Below are positions 17,341 to 26,827 of a stretch of DNA of 64,000 nt, piece after piece. Within the stretch, counting starts at the first letter, position 1. The number at the start of each line of letters is the position of its first letter. The notes beneath the pieces are model-generated. The model was not told where the DNA came from and ran no database searches. It worked only from the letters and a program-made list of their open reading frames with translations. The stretch comes from Clostridiales bacterium (GTDB taxonomy: Bacteria > Bacillota > Clostridia > Oscillospirales > Oscillospiraceae): assembly GCA_029268065.1 (NCBI GenBank), contig JAJUHC010000016.1, forward strand, positions 1-64,000, in the 5' to 3' direction. The translations under genes were made by a program, and so were the position numbers.

Positions 17341-19628
17341 CAGTTCGACCTCACCGTAACGTTACCCGAAATATCGGTCCTGAATACCGTAATTGACCTT
17401 GACGCAAGGCGCTCCAGTACCTCTCTTGTCGGATGACCGTAGCTGTTGTACCCCACAGATATGAGGGCCGTTTCGGGTTTTACAGCGTCAAGGAAATCCT
17501 CGGAGGTGGAGTATTTGGAGCCGTGGTGTCCGACGACCAGCACTTCAATATCGGGTATGGGATTATTCTTTACGAGCCGTTGCTCCGTGGCGCTGTCGGC
17601 GTCACCGGTAATAAGGGTATCATATTCTCCGGCGGAGCACAAGACGATAAGTCCGTTGTCGTTATCCCCGGAAGCGCCCTTCACGGGGAAAAGTGAAAGC
17701 GAGACATCCTCGGAATAGAGCTTAAAAATATCGTTTATATAGACGATTTCCGTACCGTTTTGATGGGCCGCGGCGATTATCTTGTCCCTGAGGTTTCCGC
17801 TATCCTCACGTCCGACCGGCGAATTCGGCAATGCGAGCAGCCCGACCCTGCTATTTTGCATGAGCTGATTGACGCCGTTTATATGATCCGTATCAAAATG
17901 CGTTATCACAAGCGCGTCGATTACCCTTCTGTTCACGCTGTGAAGGTATTCCGACGTGTAATTGCCCGTGTTTTCCGATTTCCCTCCTCCGCAGTCGACT
18001 ACAAAGGTGTGGGCCCTCGTTGTGACAACAATACTGGCTCCCTGCCCCACGTCCACGGCCGTAACGGTCATTTTTGCCCTGTCCGACATTAAGCCGGAAA
18101 GCAGTATCGAGAGGCAGAGCGCGATTATTATGCTGCATACCGGGATAATAAGACGCGGTTTTCTCTTCCGGATAAGGTAAAGGCGTATCAGAACCGCGTA
18201 TGTAAAGATAAGCCACAGACGCAAAAAAACGCTCAGCATCGAAACGGAAGCGAATTGGAAGCCCGAAAGGCGCTCTACGGCGGAAACTATATATCTTGCG
18301 GGCCATGATACAAGCAATGCCGCCGCCCTCCCCGCGGGCGGAAAAAGGAAACCAAGCAAAACAGAAACAAGCCCTCCGCAGAAGGCGATAGAGACAGGCC
18401 ATAAAACGAGCAGATTGGAAAGCGGGGCTATAAGGGAGACCTTGTTGAAATACATCGCGATGAGCGGCGTTGTGAATACAAGGGCCCCGGCGCTGCTCGA
18501 GAGCGACGCAGAGACAAAACTCCAAAGCCGCGCGACGATTTTGTTTTCGAAGATACCGCCGTTGCCGCCGAGACTGAGCAGCGCTGAGTTGATGTCCGAA
18601 GAAAAAAGCGTGATTCCTGCGATTGATGCGAAGGAAAGCTGGAGTCCCGCGTTTGCCGCGGAATAAGGATTCAGGAGGAGCAGCAGCATGAGCGCGGCTC
18701 CCAGGGAGGTTACGGTATCGTTCTCGCGGTTAAAAAGCGGCGCAAGAAGCAAAAAGACCTGCATTATCCCGGCTCTTACGACAGAGGGAGTGTTTCCTAC
18801 CATAGCCATGAAGAGCAGTATTGTAGGCACGGCAATCAGCGCCCCCGTTCGTCTGCTTCGCATAAAAAGCATAATAAAGCCGACAAGAAACGAGATGTGC
18901 ATTCCCGATACTGCAACGACATGGCTGACCCCCGTCGAGGACATGGCCGAGGTCAGGAAGTGGTCCTTTGCAAGCTGTGATCTGTCCCCGCTGAGGAGCG
19001 CCGTCATGAACGGCGCCGTATCCTTCGGAAATAACTCCGATATTTTTTCTCTTAAGGCCTTTGAAAGGAACTGAGGATAGTACCTTACAGGGAGGCGGGC
19101 GGCCTTCTGAACATCCGGCTCGCCCTTTTTATACGCAATCAGAAATACTCCGTTTGAGGTGTAGTAATCATTTTCCTGGCCGAAGGAAATATTTGAGCGG
19201 CAGAGCTTCGCGTTCACCTTAATCCTGTCGCCGGGGGCAAGATTGCCCTGCTCTGCGTCGGCGTAGAGCAGCGTTTTAAGGGTTAACCGGCTGTTTTTTG
19301 CGCTTAGATAGACATAGAGCGAAACACCCTGCGAGGTCTTCTGAGGATAGTCGGCGACCTCCCCGCTTATTACCGCAGTCTGCCCGTCAAGATACATAAA
19401 TGGATTAAGAAAGAGGCTGGTATAAAGCAGGTTCCAGATAAGGCCCCCGGCCAAACCGAACGCGGCAAGCATAGCCCTCAGCCTTGCGTCCCCCTTCAAA
19501 AGGAGAGAGAGCACGCCAAGGACCAAAAAAAGAGCCGCAGCCGGCATCTGCCAGTTCGAATAAAGCACATATCTCGTCAAAAACACAGCCGCTGAAAAGG
19601 AAAAAGCAAACAAAGCGAACTTTCTCAA
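17340..19628 (-). CDS. comEC: ComEC/Rec2 DNA internalization channel
   Basis: 762 residues in three parts: N-terminal DUF4131 with membrane helices, the Competence domain with multiple helices (about 215-490), and a C-terminal metallo-beta-lactamase domain (DVGQGASIVV, THFDTDHINGV, GHHGSKYSTSEDFL). ComEC carries single-stranded DNA through the membrane during transformation; the lactamase domain may degrade the other strand. TTG start with GAGGTGA 5 bases upstream. No other com genes lie nearby, so competence is not proven. It follows the HIT-gene terminator. Confidence 0.93.
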   Translation of the reverse strand: MRKFALFAFSFSAAVFLTRYVLYSNWQMPAAALFLVLGVLSLLLKGDARLRAMLAAFGLAGGLIWNLLYTSLFLNPFMYLDGQTAVISGEVADYPQKTSQGVSLYVYLSAKNSRLTLKTLLYADAEQGNLAPGDRIKVNAKLCRSNISFGQENDYYTSNGVFLIAYKKGEPDVQKAARLPVRYYPQFLSKALREKISELFPKDTAPFMTALLSGDRSQLAKDHFLTSAMSSTGVSHVVAVSGMHISFLVGFIMLFMRSRRTGALIAVPTILLFMAMVGNTPSVVRAGIMQVFLLLAPLFNRENDTVTSLGAALMLLLLLNPYSAANAGLQLSFASIAGITLFSSDINSALLSLGGNGGIFENKIVARLWSFVSASLSSSAGALVFTTPLIAMYFNKVSLIAPLSNLLVLWPVSIAFCGGLVSVLLGFLFPPAGRAAALLVSWPARYIVSAVERLSGFQFASVSMLSVFLRLWLIFTYAVLIRLYLIRKRKPRLIIPVCSIIIALCLSILLSGLMSDRAKMTVTAVDVGQGASIVVTTRAHTFVVDCGGGKSENTGNYTSEYLHSVNRRVIDALVITHFDTDHINGVNQLMQNSRVGLLALPNSPVGREDSGNLRDKIIAAAHQNGTEIVYINDIFKLYSEDVSLSLFPVKGASGDNDNGLIVLCSAGEYDTLITGDADSATEQRLVKNNPIPDIEVLVVGHHGSKYSTSEDFLDAVKPETALISVGYNSYGHPTREVLERLASRSITVFRTDISGNVTVRSN

Positions 19629-19642
19629 TGACTCACCTCAAA

Positions 19643-19667
19643 TCAAAAGGGCGGCATAAGGCCGCCC
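19643..19667 (-). terminator. Terminator between HIT gene and comEC
   Basis: On the minus strand GGGCGGC-CTTAT-GCCGCCC is followed by TTTTGATTT. It ends the mltG-U32-alaS-HIT unit. Confidence 0.8.
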
Positions 19668-19678
19668 AGTCAATTTAT

Positions 19679-20020
19679 TCAGACAAGCCTCTCGCCGAGG
19701 GACTTTCCCGCAAGCACATGGAAGTGCAGGTGGAAAACGGTCTGCCCCGCGTCGGCGCCGCAGTTCGATATGACCCGATAGCCGCCGCCGAGCCCGAGCT
19801 GAGCGGCGATTTTCGGTATGACCTCCAGGCATTTTGCGGCAAGCGCCGAATTATCGGTGCTTATTTCGTCCATGGAGGCTATGTGCGTTTTTGGAATAAC
19901 GAGAAAATGCACAGGAGCCTGAGGATTAATATCCTTGAACGCGTAAACATAATCATCCTCATAAAGACAGGATGAGGGGATATCCCCCGACGCTATCCTG
20001 CAGAAAATACAGTCTGACAT
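19679..20020 (-). CDS. HIT family protein (HINT-type nucleotide hydrolase)
   Basis: 113 residues from the ATG at 20020, which has GGGAGG 7 bases upstream; the track start five codons earlier is unsupported. N-terminal CIFCRIASGDIPSS and the catalytic histidine triad HLHFHVL place it in the HINT branch, which hydrolyses nucleoside phosphoramidates such as aminoacyl-AMP. It follows alaS by 23 bases, a sensible neighbour for an aminoacyl-adenylate hydrolase. Confidence 0.9.
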   Translation of the reverse strand: MSDCIFCRIASGDIPSSCLYEDDYVYAFKDINPQAPVHFLVIPKTHIASMDEISTDNSALAAKCLEVIPKIAAQLGLGGGYRVISNCGADAGQTVFHLHFHVLAGKSLGERLV

Positions 20021-20043
20021 GTAAAGACCTCCCAAAACTCAGA

Positions 20044-22683
20044 TTATTGCCTGACATTGGCTGAAATAAAGCCCTCAACCTGTGAAATTGCGCCTTCGAC
20101 GAGCTTTGCATCCTTCGCTCCGCCCATAGCCATATCCGGCTTTCCGCCGCCGCTGCCGCCTGCGATGGAGGTAACGAATTTTATAAGCTCACCCGCCTTC
20201 ATTCCCCTGGAAACGGAATTTTTACCGCATACAGCGAGGATGGTGATCTTTTCCGCCGAGGCGGACGCCAGCACTCCTACGACGTTTTCGTCGCGATCCT
20301 TGAGAGAAGTGGCTATGGTACGCAGGTCGTCCGGCGCCAGACCTTCCATAACGGCGCTCACAAGCTTGAGACCGGAGACGGTCTTTGAAGCCGCCATGAG
20401 CCTTTCGGCTTCCATGCCGAGCTGCTGCTCATGCAGGCGTTCGTAGCTTTTCTTCGCCTCCCTCAGCTCCTCCATGACCTGCTGGCTGCGCTGAAGAAGA
20501 TTCTTGGGATTGGCCTTCAGCTCGTCGGCCACGGAGGATATGAGCCTTGCGCGTTCGTTTAAAAGCTCCAGCGCTTTTTTGCCGACGACCGCCTCGATGC
20601 GGCGAACGCCGGAAGCCACGGAAAACTCTGCCTGGGTGCAGAAGGAACCGATCTTTGCGGTGTTGTTCAGGTGGGTTCCTCCGCAAAGCTCGATGGAGTA
20701 GTCGCCCATTTTTACGACTCGGACGATATCGCCGTATTTTTCACCAAAGAGCGCGGTCGCCCCCATCGCCTTTGCTTCAGCGATCGGCATTTCACGGACG
20801 GTGATCTCAAGGTCTCTCAAAATCATTTCATTGACTTCCGCGTCAACAGCCGAGAGTTCCTCGGGCGTAATGGCTGAAAAATGGGTGAAGTCAAAACGAA
20901 CTATGTCGGGAGTCACGAGAGAACCCGCCTGTTCGACATGGCTTCCAAGGGTGTTGCGGAGAGCCTTCTGGAGCAGGTGCGTCGCGCTGTGCGCCCGCAT
21001 GATGGCCTTTCTCCGCTCCGCGTCGACCTCGGCGTCAACGCGCTGGTCGACAGATATTTCTCCTGACCTTACCATTCCGGTATGCAGGTACTTTCCGTCC
21101 TTGGTGCAGCGGACATCGTTGACATCGAAGGTCATGCCGCCGCTGAAAAGTCTTCCGGTATCGGCAACCTGCCCCCCTTTTTCCGCGTAAAACGGAGTTT
21201 TGTCGAGAACAACCGTTGCTGCCTCGCCTTCAAATGCGGAGGAACGCAGCTCATCCCCGACTATGACGGCAAGCACCCTCGCGCTGCCGCTGAGGCGTTC
21301 GTAGCCCGTGAACTCCGTCTTTATATCCTTGTCGAGTCCAAGGTCAAGTCCGGCCCAGCCGAAATCTCCAAGCGCGGCCGTAGCCGCTCGCGCTCGTTCC
21401 TTCTGCTCCTTCATAAGCGCGGCGAAGGCGTCCTGGTCAACGCTCATGCCCTGCTCCTCGAGAATCTCCACGGTGAGGTCTATCGGAAAGCCGTAGGTGT
21501 CGTAAAGCCTGAAGCTGTTGTCCCCGCTCATCACGGTTTCGCCCCTGGCCTTCATTTCGGAAATGAGGTCTGCGAGTATCTTCATTCCCGCGTCGATGGT
21601 CTTGTTGAAGTTATCTTCCTCGACCCTGATTATTTTCTTGATATAGTCGCGCTTTTCCTCAAGCTCGGGATAGGCCTCCCGGCTTTCGTTTATCACGGTA
21701 TCGCAGACCTCGTACAGGAAGGGTTTCGATACTCCCAGTAGCTTGCCGTGCCTCGCCGCGCGTCTTAAGAGCCTTCGCAGAACATAGCCTCTGCCCTCAT
21801 TTGAAGGGAGCACGCCGTCGCATATGAGCATAGTGGTGCTCCTGATGTGGTCTGTAATGACGCGCAGGGAAATATCGGTTTTCTGGCTCTGACCGTAAGT
21901 CGCGCCTGTTATGCGTGAAACGTGCCTTGTTATGTTCATAACCGTATCGACATCGAAAAGGGTGTCCACACCCTGCATTATGCAGGCGAGGCGCTCCAGA
22001 CCCATACCCGTGTCGATATTTTTCTGCTTAAGCTCCGTATAATTGCCGTTTCCGTCGTTGTTGTACTGCGTGAACACGAGGTTCCAGAACTCCACATAGC
22101 GGTCACAGTCGCAGCCCACCTTGCATTCGGGGCTGCCGCAGCCGTTCTCTGGACCTCTGTCAAAATAAATCTCCGAGCAGGGACCGCAGGGACCCGCGCC
22201 TATCTCCCAGAAGTTGTCGGCCTTGCCGAGCCTCGAAACATGGCTGGGATCAACGCCTACCTCCTTTGTCCAGATGTCATAGGCCTCGTCGTCGTCAAGA
22301 TAAACCGTCACATAAAGCTTGTCCGTAGGAATACCCAGAACCTTTGTGACGAATTCCCATGCCCAGGAGGCCGCTTCCCTTTTGAAATAATCGCCGAAGG
22401 AGAAGTTTCCGAGCATCTCAAAGAAGGTGCCGTGCCGGCTGGTCTTGCCGACACGCTCTATATCCGGCGTCCTGATGCACTTCTGGCAGGTGGTCATGCG
22501 GCTTCTGGGCGGAACCGCCTCCCCGCTGAAGTATGGCTTGAGAGGTGCCATGCCGGAATTTATCAGCAGCAGGCTGTTGTCGCCCTGCGGCAGTAATGGA
22601 AAGCTCGGATGGCGCAGATGCCCCTTGCTTTCAAAAAATGACAGATATTTTTCCCTAAGTTCGTTGAGTCCCAGTTTTTCCAT
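20044..22683 (-). CDS. alaS: Alanyl-tRNA synthetase
   Basis: Charges tRNA-Ala. 879 residues with the class II catalytic core (FESKGHLRHPSFPLLP, MTTCQKCIRTPDIERVG), the editing domain metal motifs (HSATHLLQKAL and CGGTHL) and the C-terminal DHHA1 domain (GGGKPDMAMGG). It lies 18 bases after the U32 gene, so it has no room for its own T-box leader; expression depends on the upstream mltG transcript or an internal promoter. Confidence 0.97.
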   Translation of the reverse strand: MEKLGLNELREKYLSFFESKGHLRHPSFPLLPQGDNSLLLINSGMAPLKPYFSGEAVPPRSRMTTCQKCIRTPDIERVGKTSRHGTFFEMLGNFSFGDYFKREAASWAWEFVTKVLGIPTDKLYVTVYLDDDEAYDIWTKEVGVDPSHVSRLGKADNFWEIGAGPCGPCSEIYFDRGPENGCGSPECKVGCDCDRYVEFWNLVFTQYNNDGNGNYTELKQKNIDTGMGLERLACIMQGVDTLFDVDTVMNITRHVSRITGATYGQSQKTDISLRVITDHIRSTTMLICDGVLPSNEGRGYVLRRLLRRAARHGKLLGVSKPFLYEVCDTVINESREAYPELEEKRDYIKKIIRVEEDNFNKTIDAGMKILADLISEMKARGETVMSGDNSFRLYDTYGFPIDLTVEILEEQGMSVDQDAFAALMKEQKERARAATAALGDFGWAGLDLGLDKDIKTEFTGYERLSGSARVLAVIVGDELRSSAFEGEAATVVLDKTPFYAEKGGQVADTGRLFSGGMTFDVNDVRCTKDGKYLHTGMVRSGEISVDQRVDAEVDAERRKAIMRAHSATHLLQKALRNTLGSHVEQAGSLVTPDIVRFDFTHFSAITPEELSAVDAEVNEMILRDLEITVREMPIAEAKAMGATALFGEKYGDIVRVVKMGDYSIELCGGTHLNNTAKIGSFCTQAEFSVASGVRRIEAVVGKKALELLNERARLISSVADELKANPKNLLQRSQQVMEELREAKKSYERLHEQQLGMEAERLMAASKTVSGLKLVSAVMEGLAPDDLRTIATSLKDRDENVVGVLASASAEKITILAVCGKNSVSRGMKAGELIKFVTSIAGGSGGGKPDMAMGGAKDAKLVEGAISQVEGFISANVRQ

Positions 22684-22701
22684 TTGTATGCCTCCGGTAT
22701 A

Positions 22702-23913
22702 CTAGTTTTGCTTTCTCAGTATGGAATTTGGCGGAGCAAAGCGGGGAAGCCTTGCCTTATAGCGCATCATAGGATGAGGAGTCGAGGATATTTCACTGCC
22801 CTCCGAATCCCGCATATTGCCCATAATAAACCCGACCGGCTCCCCGTCCGGCGTCAAAAGCTCCATGGTGTCGCCCGTAAAAACCCTGTTGCGCTGGGAG
22901 AGCACCGCAGTTCCGTCCGGCTCGCAGTATTCAACGAGGGCGGATATTTCCCAGTCCCTAATATAGAGCGAATTTTCGTAAAACTGCCCATTGCCCTCGT
23001 CGCCAAAGTAAAAGCCTGTATAATAGCGGCGGTGGCTGACCTTCTGAACCTCGTCAATCCAGACCCGAGGAACGCTGCCGTTTTTCAAAAAAGCGTCCTG
23101 CGCCTTCCTGTAAGCGTTTGTAATAACGGCGGCATAATAGGAGGACTTCATGCGCCCCTCTATTTTGAAGGAGTCTATGCCCGCCCTGAGAAGCTCGGGA
23201 ATGTGCTCTATCATGCACAGATCCTTGGAGTTCATGATATGAGCCCCGCCGGAGCCTTCAAAAATCTCAAAGTACTCGCCCGGGCGCTTTTCCTCCATCA
23301 AATAATACTTCCACCTGCAGGGCTGAGCGCAGTCTCCCCGGTTTGCGTCCCTGCCCGCGAGATAATTCGACAAAAGGCAGCGGCCGGATATTGAAACGCA
23401 CATGGAGCCGTGCACAAAAGCCTCAATTTCAAGCTCCCTCGGTGTTTTTGCCCTTATCGCGGCTATGGCGTCCAAAGTGAGCTCTCTGGCGAGAACCACT
23501 CTGGACGCACCCAATTCAAACCACATGGCGGCGCTTTCCGAATTCATTATGCCCGCCTGCGTGCTGACATGCACGGAAATACGGGGAGCATGCTTCTTTA
23601 CAAGCCTCAGTAATCCCATGTCGGTTATTATGACGGCATCCGCACCGATTTCCTGCAGATATTCAAGAAACCGAGGTGCGTGCGATATCTCATCGTCCCC
23701 GGGGACGATGTTGCAGGCGACGTATGCCCTTGCCCCTTTTTCGTGACACATCTGAACGGCGGCTTTAAGCTCGGCTTCGTCAAAGTTTCCGGCCGAGGCG
23801 CGCATTCCGAAGGCTTTGCCGGCGAGATAGACAGCGTCCGCGCCGTAAGTCAGCGCCATATTCAGCTTTTCGGTGTCCCCCGCCGGAGCCAGTATTTCCG
23901 CTCTATCCGCCAT
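22702..23913 (-). CDS. U32 family peptidase-like protein (TrhP/YrrO type)
   Basis: 403 residues. N-terminal LAPAGDTEKLNMALTYGADAVYLAG and the Cys-rich signature SGRCLLSNYLAGRDANRGDCAQPCR define the U32 family. Relatives (E. coli and B. subtilis TrhP) are needed for prephenate-dependent 5-hydroxyuridine formation at tRNA position 34, with the cysteines likely holding an Fe-S cluster. Its position between mltG and alaS is common in Clostridia. It overlaps the mltG stop by 11 bases. Confidence 0.85.
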   Translation of the reverse strand: MADRAEILAPAGDTEKLNMALTYGADAVYLAGKAFGMRASAGNFDEAELKAAVQMCHEKGARAYVACNIVPGDDEISHAPRFLEYLQEIGADAVIITDMGLLRLVKKHAPRISVHVSTQAGIMNSESAAMWFELGASRVVLARELTLDAIAAIRAKTPRELEIEAFVHGSMCVSISGRCLLSNYLAGRDANRGDCAQPCRWKYYLMEEKRPGEYFEIFEGSGGAHIMNSKDLCMIEHIPELLRAGIDSFKIEGRMKSSYYAAVITNAYRKAQDAFLKNGSVPRVWIDEVQKVSHRRYYTGFYFGDEGNGQFYENSLYIRDWEISALVEYCEPDGTAVLSQRNRVFTGDTMELLTPDGEPVGFIMGNMRDSEGSEISSTPHPMMRYKARLPRFAPPNSILRKQN

Positions 23914-25405
23914 AGTCAGCGCTGCTCACAAACTTGTCAAAATCGCTGGAGCTGGTAAAGAAGCTGTGGCTGCCGTTCTTGTGGAGGGCATAGTAGTAAT
24001 AGTTGGTGCTTGCGGGATTGAGAGCCGCCTTAATGGAGTTGATGCCGGGGTTCGCTATCGCGGTCGGCGGCAGTCCCTTGTGTTTATAGGTGTTGTAGGG
24101 GCTGTCGACCTCAAGATCCTTATTCGTGAGCTTCGCCTTTCTCTCCGGCAGTGCGTACTGTACCGTCGCGTCGATCTGGAGATACGGGAAGGAAGAGCTC
24201 TTGAGCCTGTTGTATATTACGGAAGCTATCTTTGAGGATTCGCTCGCGTTCGCCGATTCCTTTTCGACGAGCGATGCGATTTTTATGACGTCGCTCATGC
24301 TGTACCCGAGCTTTTTTGCCTGCGAGTACATGTCCTCGGTCACCTTCGAATCGAAGTTATCAAGGAATTTCTTTATGGCGCTGGAAGCGGTCTCGCCGAT
24401 ATAGAATTCATAGGTGTCCGGGAAAAGGTAGCCCTCGAGCCTTTTTTCATTTCCGAGCGTGGAGCTGTCGAGGAATTTGTAGCTGAAATCATAGTTTGCG
24501 GCGGCGTCCTTGAGCTTTGCGGCGCTGACGACCCTTTTTTCCTCAAGAAGGGCAAATATTTCCGTGAGAGTTTTCCCTTCCGGAATGGTGATCTTAACTA
24601 CCTCGTCGGAGCTGCCAGCCTGCATCTGCGTTACTATCGCGCGGTAATCAAGCTCGCTGGTCAGCTTATACATTCCGGGATCGATCTTCTTGTCGGCTCC
24701 GGCGATAGCGCCGAAAATTCGGAAAAGAAGCTTGTATTCGATGATTCCGGCTTTTTTCAGCTCGTTTGCAACCTGCCGCATCGTGAAGTTCTGCGGTATC
24801 GTGACGGTAGCGGTGATTTCGGGCTTGTTCAGCGCAAAAACGTCGTTTGCGCTCAGCCAGGCGACGCAAGCCAGGAAAAAGCTCACAATGAATACGAAAA
24901 GGATGTATCGTACCCCTGTCAGGCGAAATTTTCTCTTTTCACCGCCCCGGTTTTCGGGACTGCGCTTATTTTGAGCTTTTCCGCCGTCACTTTTCGCGGC
25001 GGGAATTCTGTTCGGGCCTCCGGCTGCATGCGGCCTTTGCCGTCCGACATCGTTTTTTGTGGCGACGACGCCGGCATTTGAAATGGGCGAAGGCTCCTTC
25101 GGTCTGCCGACTGCGGGAATAGCCCTGGTTTCCTGCATCATTATATCGCTGCTTTGAAACGAATTTCTCTGCTTTGAGACGTGTTTAGGGGAAACTCTGG
25201 TATCGTTCTCCTTTTTTGCGCCGAAGATGTCCTCATATATGTCATAATCCAGAAGATCGGGGGCGTGAACGGCCTCAAAATCTCCCAGTTCCTTGTCAAT
25301 GGATCGGAGCAGCTCGTCGAGGTCCACATTATCTGAGGAGGACGGCTCGGACTTTGCGGTATCATATCCGAACGATCCGCCTTTATAGTCTTTCGGGGTT
25401 GCCAT
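23903..25405 (-). CDS. mltG: Endolytic transglycosylase MltG
   Basis: Membrane-bound YceG-family enzyme that cuts nascent glycan strands and sets their length. 500 residues: an unusually long polar, low-complexity N-terminal region of about 160 residues, one membrane helix (ILFVFIVSFFLACVAWL, about 168-184), a LysM-like segment, then the catalytic domain with VEKESANASESSKIASVIYNRL (catalytic Glu) and LQIDATVQYAL. The long cytoplasmic tail contains an acidic DLDELLRSIDKEL stretch. First gene of an mltG-U32-alaS-HIT unit; AAAGGAG precedes the ATG. Confidence 0.9.
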   Translation of the reverse strand: MATPKDYKGGSFGYDTAKSEPSSSDNVDLDELLRSIDKELGDFEAVHAPDLLDYDIYEDIFGAKKENDTRVSPKHVSKQRNSFQSSDIMMQETRAIPAVGRPKEPSPISNAGVVATKNDVGRQRPHAAGGPNRIPAAKSDGGKAQNKRSPENRGGEKRKFRLTGVRYILFVFIVSFFLACVAWLSANDVFALNKPEITATVTIPQNFTMRQVANELKKAGIIEYKLLFRIFGAIAGADKKIDPGMYKLTSELDYRAIVTQMQAGSSDEVVKITIPEGKTLTEIFALLEEKRVVSAAKLKDAAANYDFSYKFLDSSTLGNEKRLEGYLFPDTYEFYIGETASSAIKKFLDNFDSKVTEDMYSQAKKLGYSMSDVIKIASLVEKESANASESSKIASVIYNRLKSSSFPYLQIDATVQYALPERKAKLTNKDLEVDSPYNTYKHKGLPPTAIANPGINSIKAALNPASTNYYYYALHKNGSHSFFTSSSDFDKFVSSADYGG

Positions 25406-25568
25406 GTTAATTCACTCCTTTGAAGGTAACCGTATCTCGGGGGTGTGCATAGAATATCTCAGACGGGCAAAAAGCTCCGTAGGCTTCAAAAAGAAAGGCT
25501 CCCGCGTCTGTGCCGCACTACGAGTGGGATAGCGATTGAAACAATATGTGCGGAGAAAGGAATTAATT

Positions 25569-25694
25569 ATGTTTTTCGGAACTTCCGGCGGAAATTCTTG
25601 TCTCTGGATTATACTTATCCTTGTTGTCCTTTTCTGCTGCTGCGGCTGCGGCAACGAAACATCCGATCGCGGCGGCTGCGGCTGCGGCTGCTAA
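25569..25694 (+). CDS. Small Cys-rich single-pass peptide of 41 residues
   Basis: Too short for the ORF track. GAAAGGA precedes the ATG by 8 bases. MFFGTSGGNSCLWIILILVV continues into LFCCCGCGN and ends RGGCGCGC: a Gly/Ser start, one membrane-length hydrophobic run, then nine Cys in the tail (ten in all). The plan matches the clipped peptide at 2-91, suggesting a family. It lies between the divergent mltG and the end of convergent 5-FCL. Function unknown; the Cys-rich tail could bind metal or form disulfides. Confidence 0.6.
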   Translation: MFFGTSGGNSCLWIILILVVLFCCCGCGNETSDRGGCGCGC

Positions 25695-25716
25695 TGTGAT
25701 AAGCGGGTTGCGGGGC

Positions 25717-26292
25717 TCAGCAGAGCCTCGCAATTTCTTTTTCTGTTATTATACAACATATTTTTACATCGTGTCTCTCAAAAGGCACTGATTCCAATAA
25801 AAATTTCGAACGGGCTATACCGGCGGTAAAAAACTTCCCGTTTTGAAGAAACCTGTCGTAATACCCCCCGCCCTGTCCCAGGCGGTAACCGTCCATGGAG
25901 TATGCCAGAGCGGGAATTATCGCGAAATCTATTTTGTCAGGCGAAATGACTTCCGCGTTTTCAGGCGGCTCGGGGATATTTAGGGCTCCGGGTCTGAGCA
26001 CGGAAAGGTCGCTTACAATTACAGCGTCCATTATTCCTTTTCCGTGGCAGAGGGGCAAGGCGACTGTTTTGCCCATTTTAAGAGCGAGCTCGATAATTTT
26101 ATGCGTATCGGGCTCGTTGCCTATGCTGAAATAGGAAAAAACGACCTTTGCGGACAGGAATTCAGGCAAATCCGCAATATTTTCAAGGATTCCGGCGTCG
26201 CTTTCCGCGATATATTCGGGACTCAGCTCTGCATATTGCCGTCTCAGCTCGCTGCGGAGGCTTTTCTTTTCCAATGCGGTTTCAGTCTTCAT
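25717..26292 (-). CDS. 5-formyltetrahydrofolate cyclo-ligase
   Basis: ATP-dependent conversion of 5-formyl-THF to 5,10-methenyl-THF, keeping one-carbon folate available. 191 residues with KKSLRSELRRQY at the N-terminus and the diagnostic GQGGGYYDRFL near the C-terminus. Its start overlaps the DJ-1 gene stop by 11 bases, the last of a run tagA-tmk-DJ-1-5-FCL with overlapping ends. Confidence 0.92.
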   Translation of the reverse strand: MKTETALEKKSLRSELRRQYAELSPEYIAESDAGILENIADLPEFLSAKVVFSYFSIGNEPDTHKIIELALKMGKTVALPLCHGKGIMDAVIVSDLSVLRPGALNIPEPPENAEVISPDKIDFAIIPALAYSMDGYRLGQGGGYYDRFLQNGKFFTAGIARSKFLLESVPFERHDVKICCIITEKEIARLC

Positions 26293-26827
26293 AATAAATA
26301 CCCGTCCTTATTTTCTCCGCGGCTTCCCGCCCCTTCAGGTACGCGAGCAGCTCGAGCGCAAAATCCAAAGCGGCCCCAGCGCCCCTTCCGGTAATGAGCT
26401 TTCCGTCACGGACGGTTTTCAGCGTGGAATCGACCACGGCCCCGGTCATCTCGTCCTCCATACCGGGATAGCAGGTTATTTTTCTTCCGTTAAGGAGCGA
26501 AAGCTTTGCAAGCACCCTCGGACCCGCGCATATAGCGGCGAGCGGGACGCCCTCCCTCGCCGCCTTTTTTATGATATCCGAGCACGCGGGGCTGCCTTCT
26601 ATGGACCTGACTCCGCCCAGGCCGCCCGGAATTACAAGCATTTCCGCATTTTCGGTTTTTATGTCGTCAACCTCGATATCCGCGGCGACTTCAATACCGT
26701 GGCCTCCCGTTATGCGCTTTGAACCGACTCCGGACAGCTGAACCTCAGCTCCCCCGCGCCTGAGAATATCGCAGGGGGCAAGCGCCTCTATTTCCTCAAA
26801 GCCTGCGCCTAGTATAATGTATACCAT
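26282..26827 (-). CDS. DJ-1/PfpI family protein
   Basis: 181 residues from the ATG at 26827; the track start 44 codons earlier lies inside tmk. The fold signature runs VYIILGAGFEEIEALAPCDILRR, and the nucleophile elbow AAICAGPRVLAK carries the conserved Cys, with EIEA supplying the partner Glu. Family members include chaperone/deglycase-like and ThiJ-type proteins; the exact activity cannot be read from sequence. The ATG shares its A with the tmk stop (TAATG). Confidence 0.88.
   Translation of the reverse strand: MVYIILGAGFEEIEALAPCDILRRGGAEVQLSGVGSKRITGGHGIEVAADIEVDDIKTENAEMLVIPGGLGGVRSIEGSPACSDIIKKAAREGVPLAAICAGPRVLAKLSLLNGRKITCYPGMEDEMTGAVVDSTLKTVRDGKLITGRGAGAALDFALELLAYLKGREAAEKIRTGIYYED

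Noticed and set aside
22684-22701. Possible T-box leader of alaS
   Set aside because: Gap is 18 bases; no T-box motif. The unit begins at mltG.
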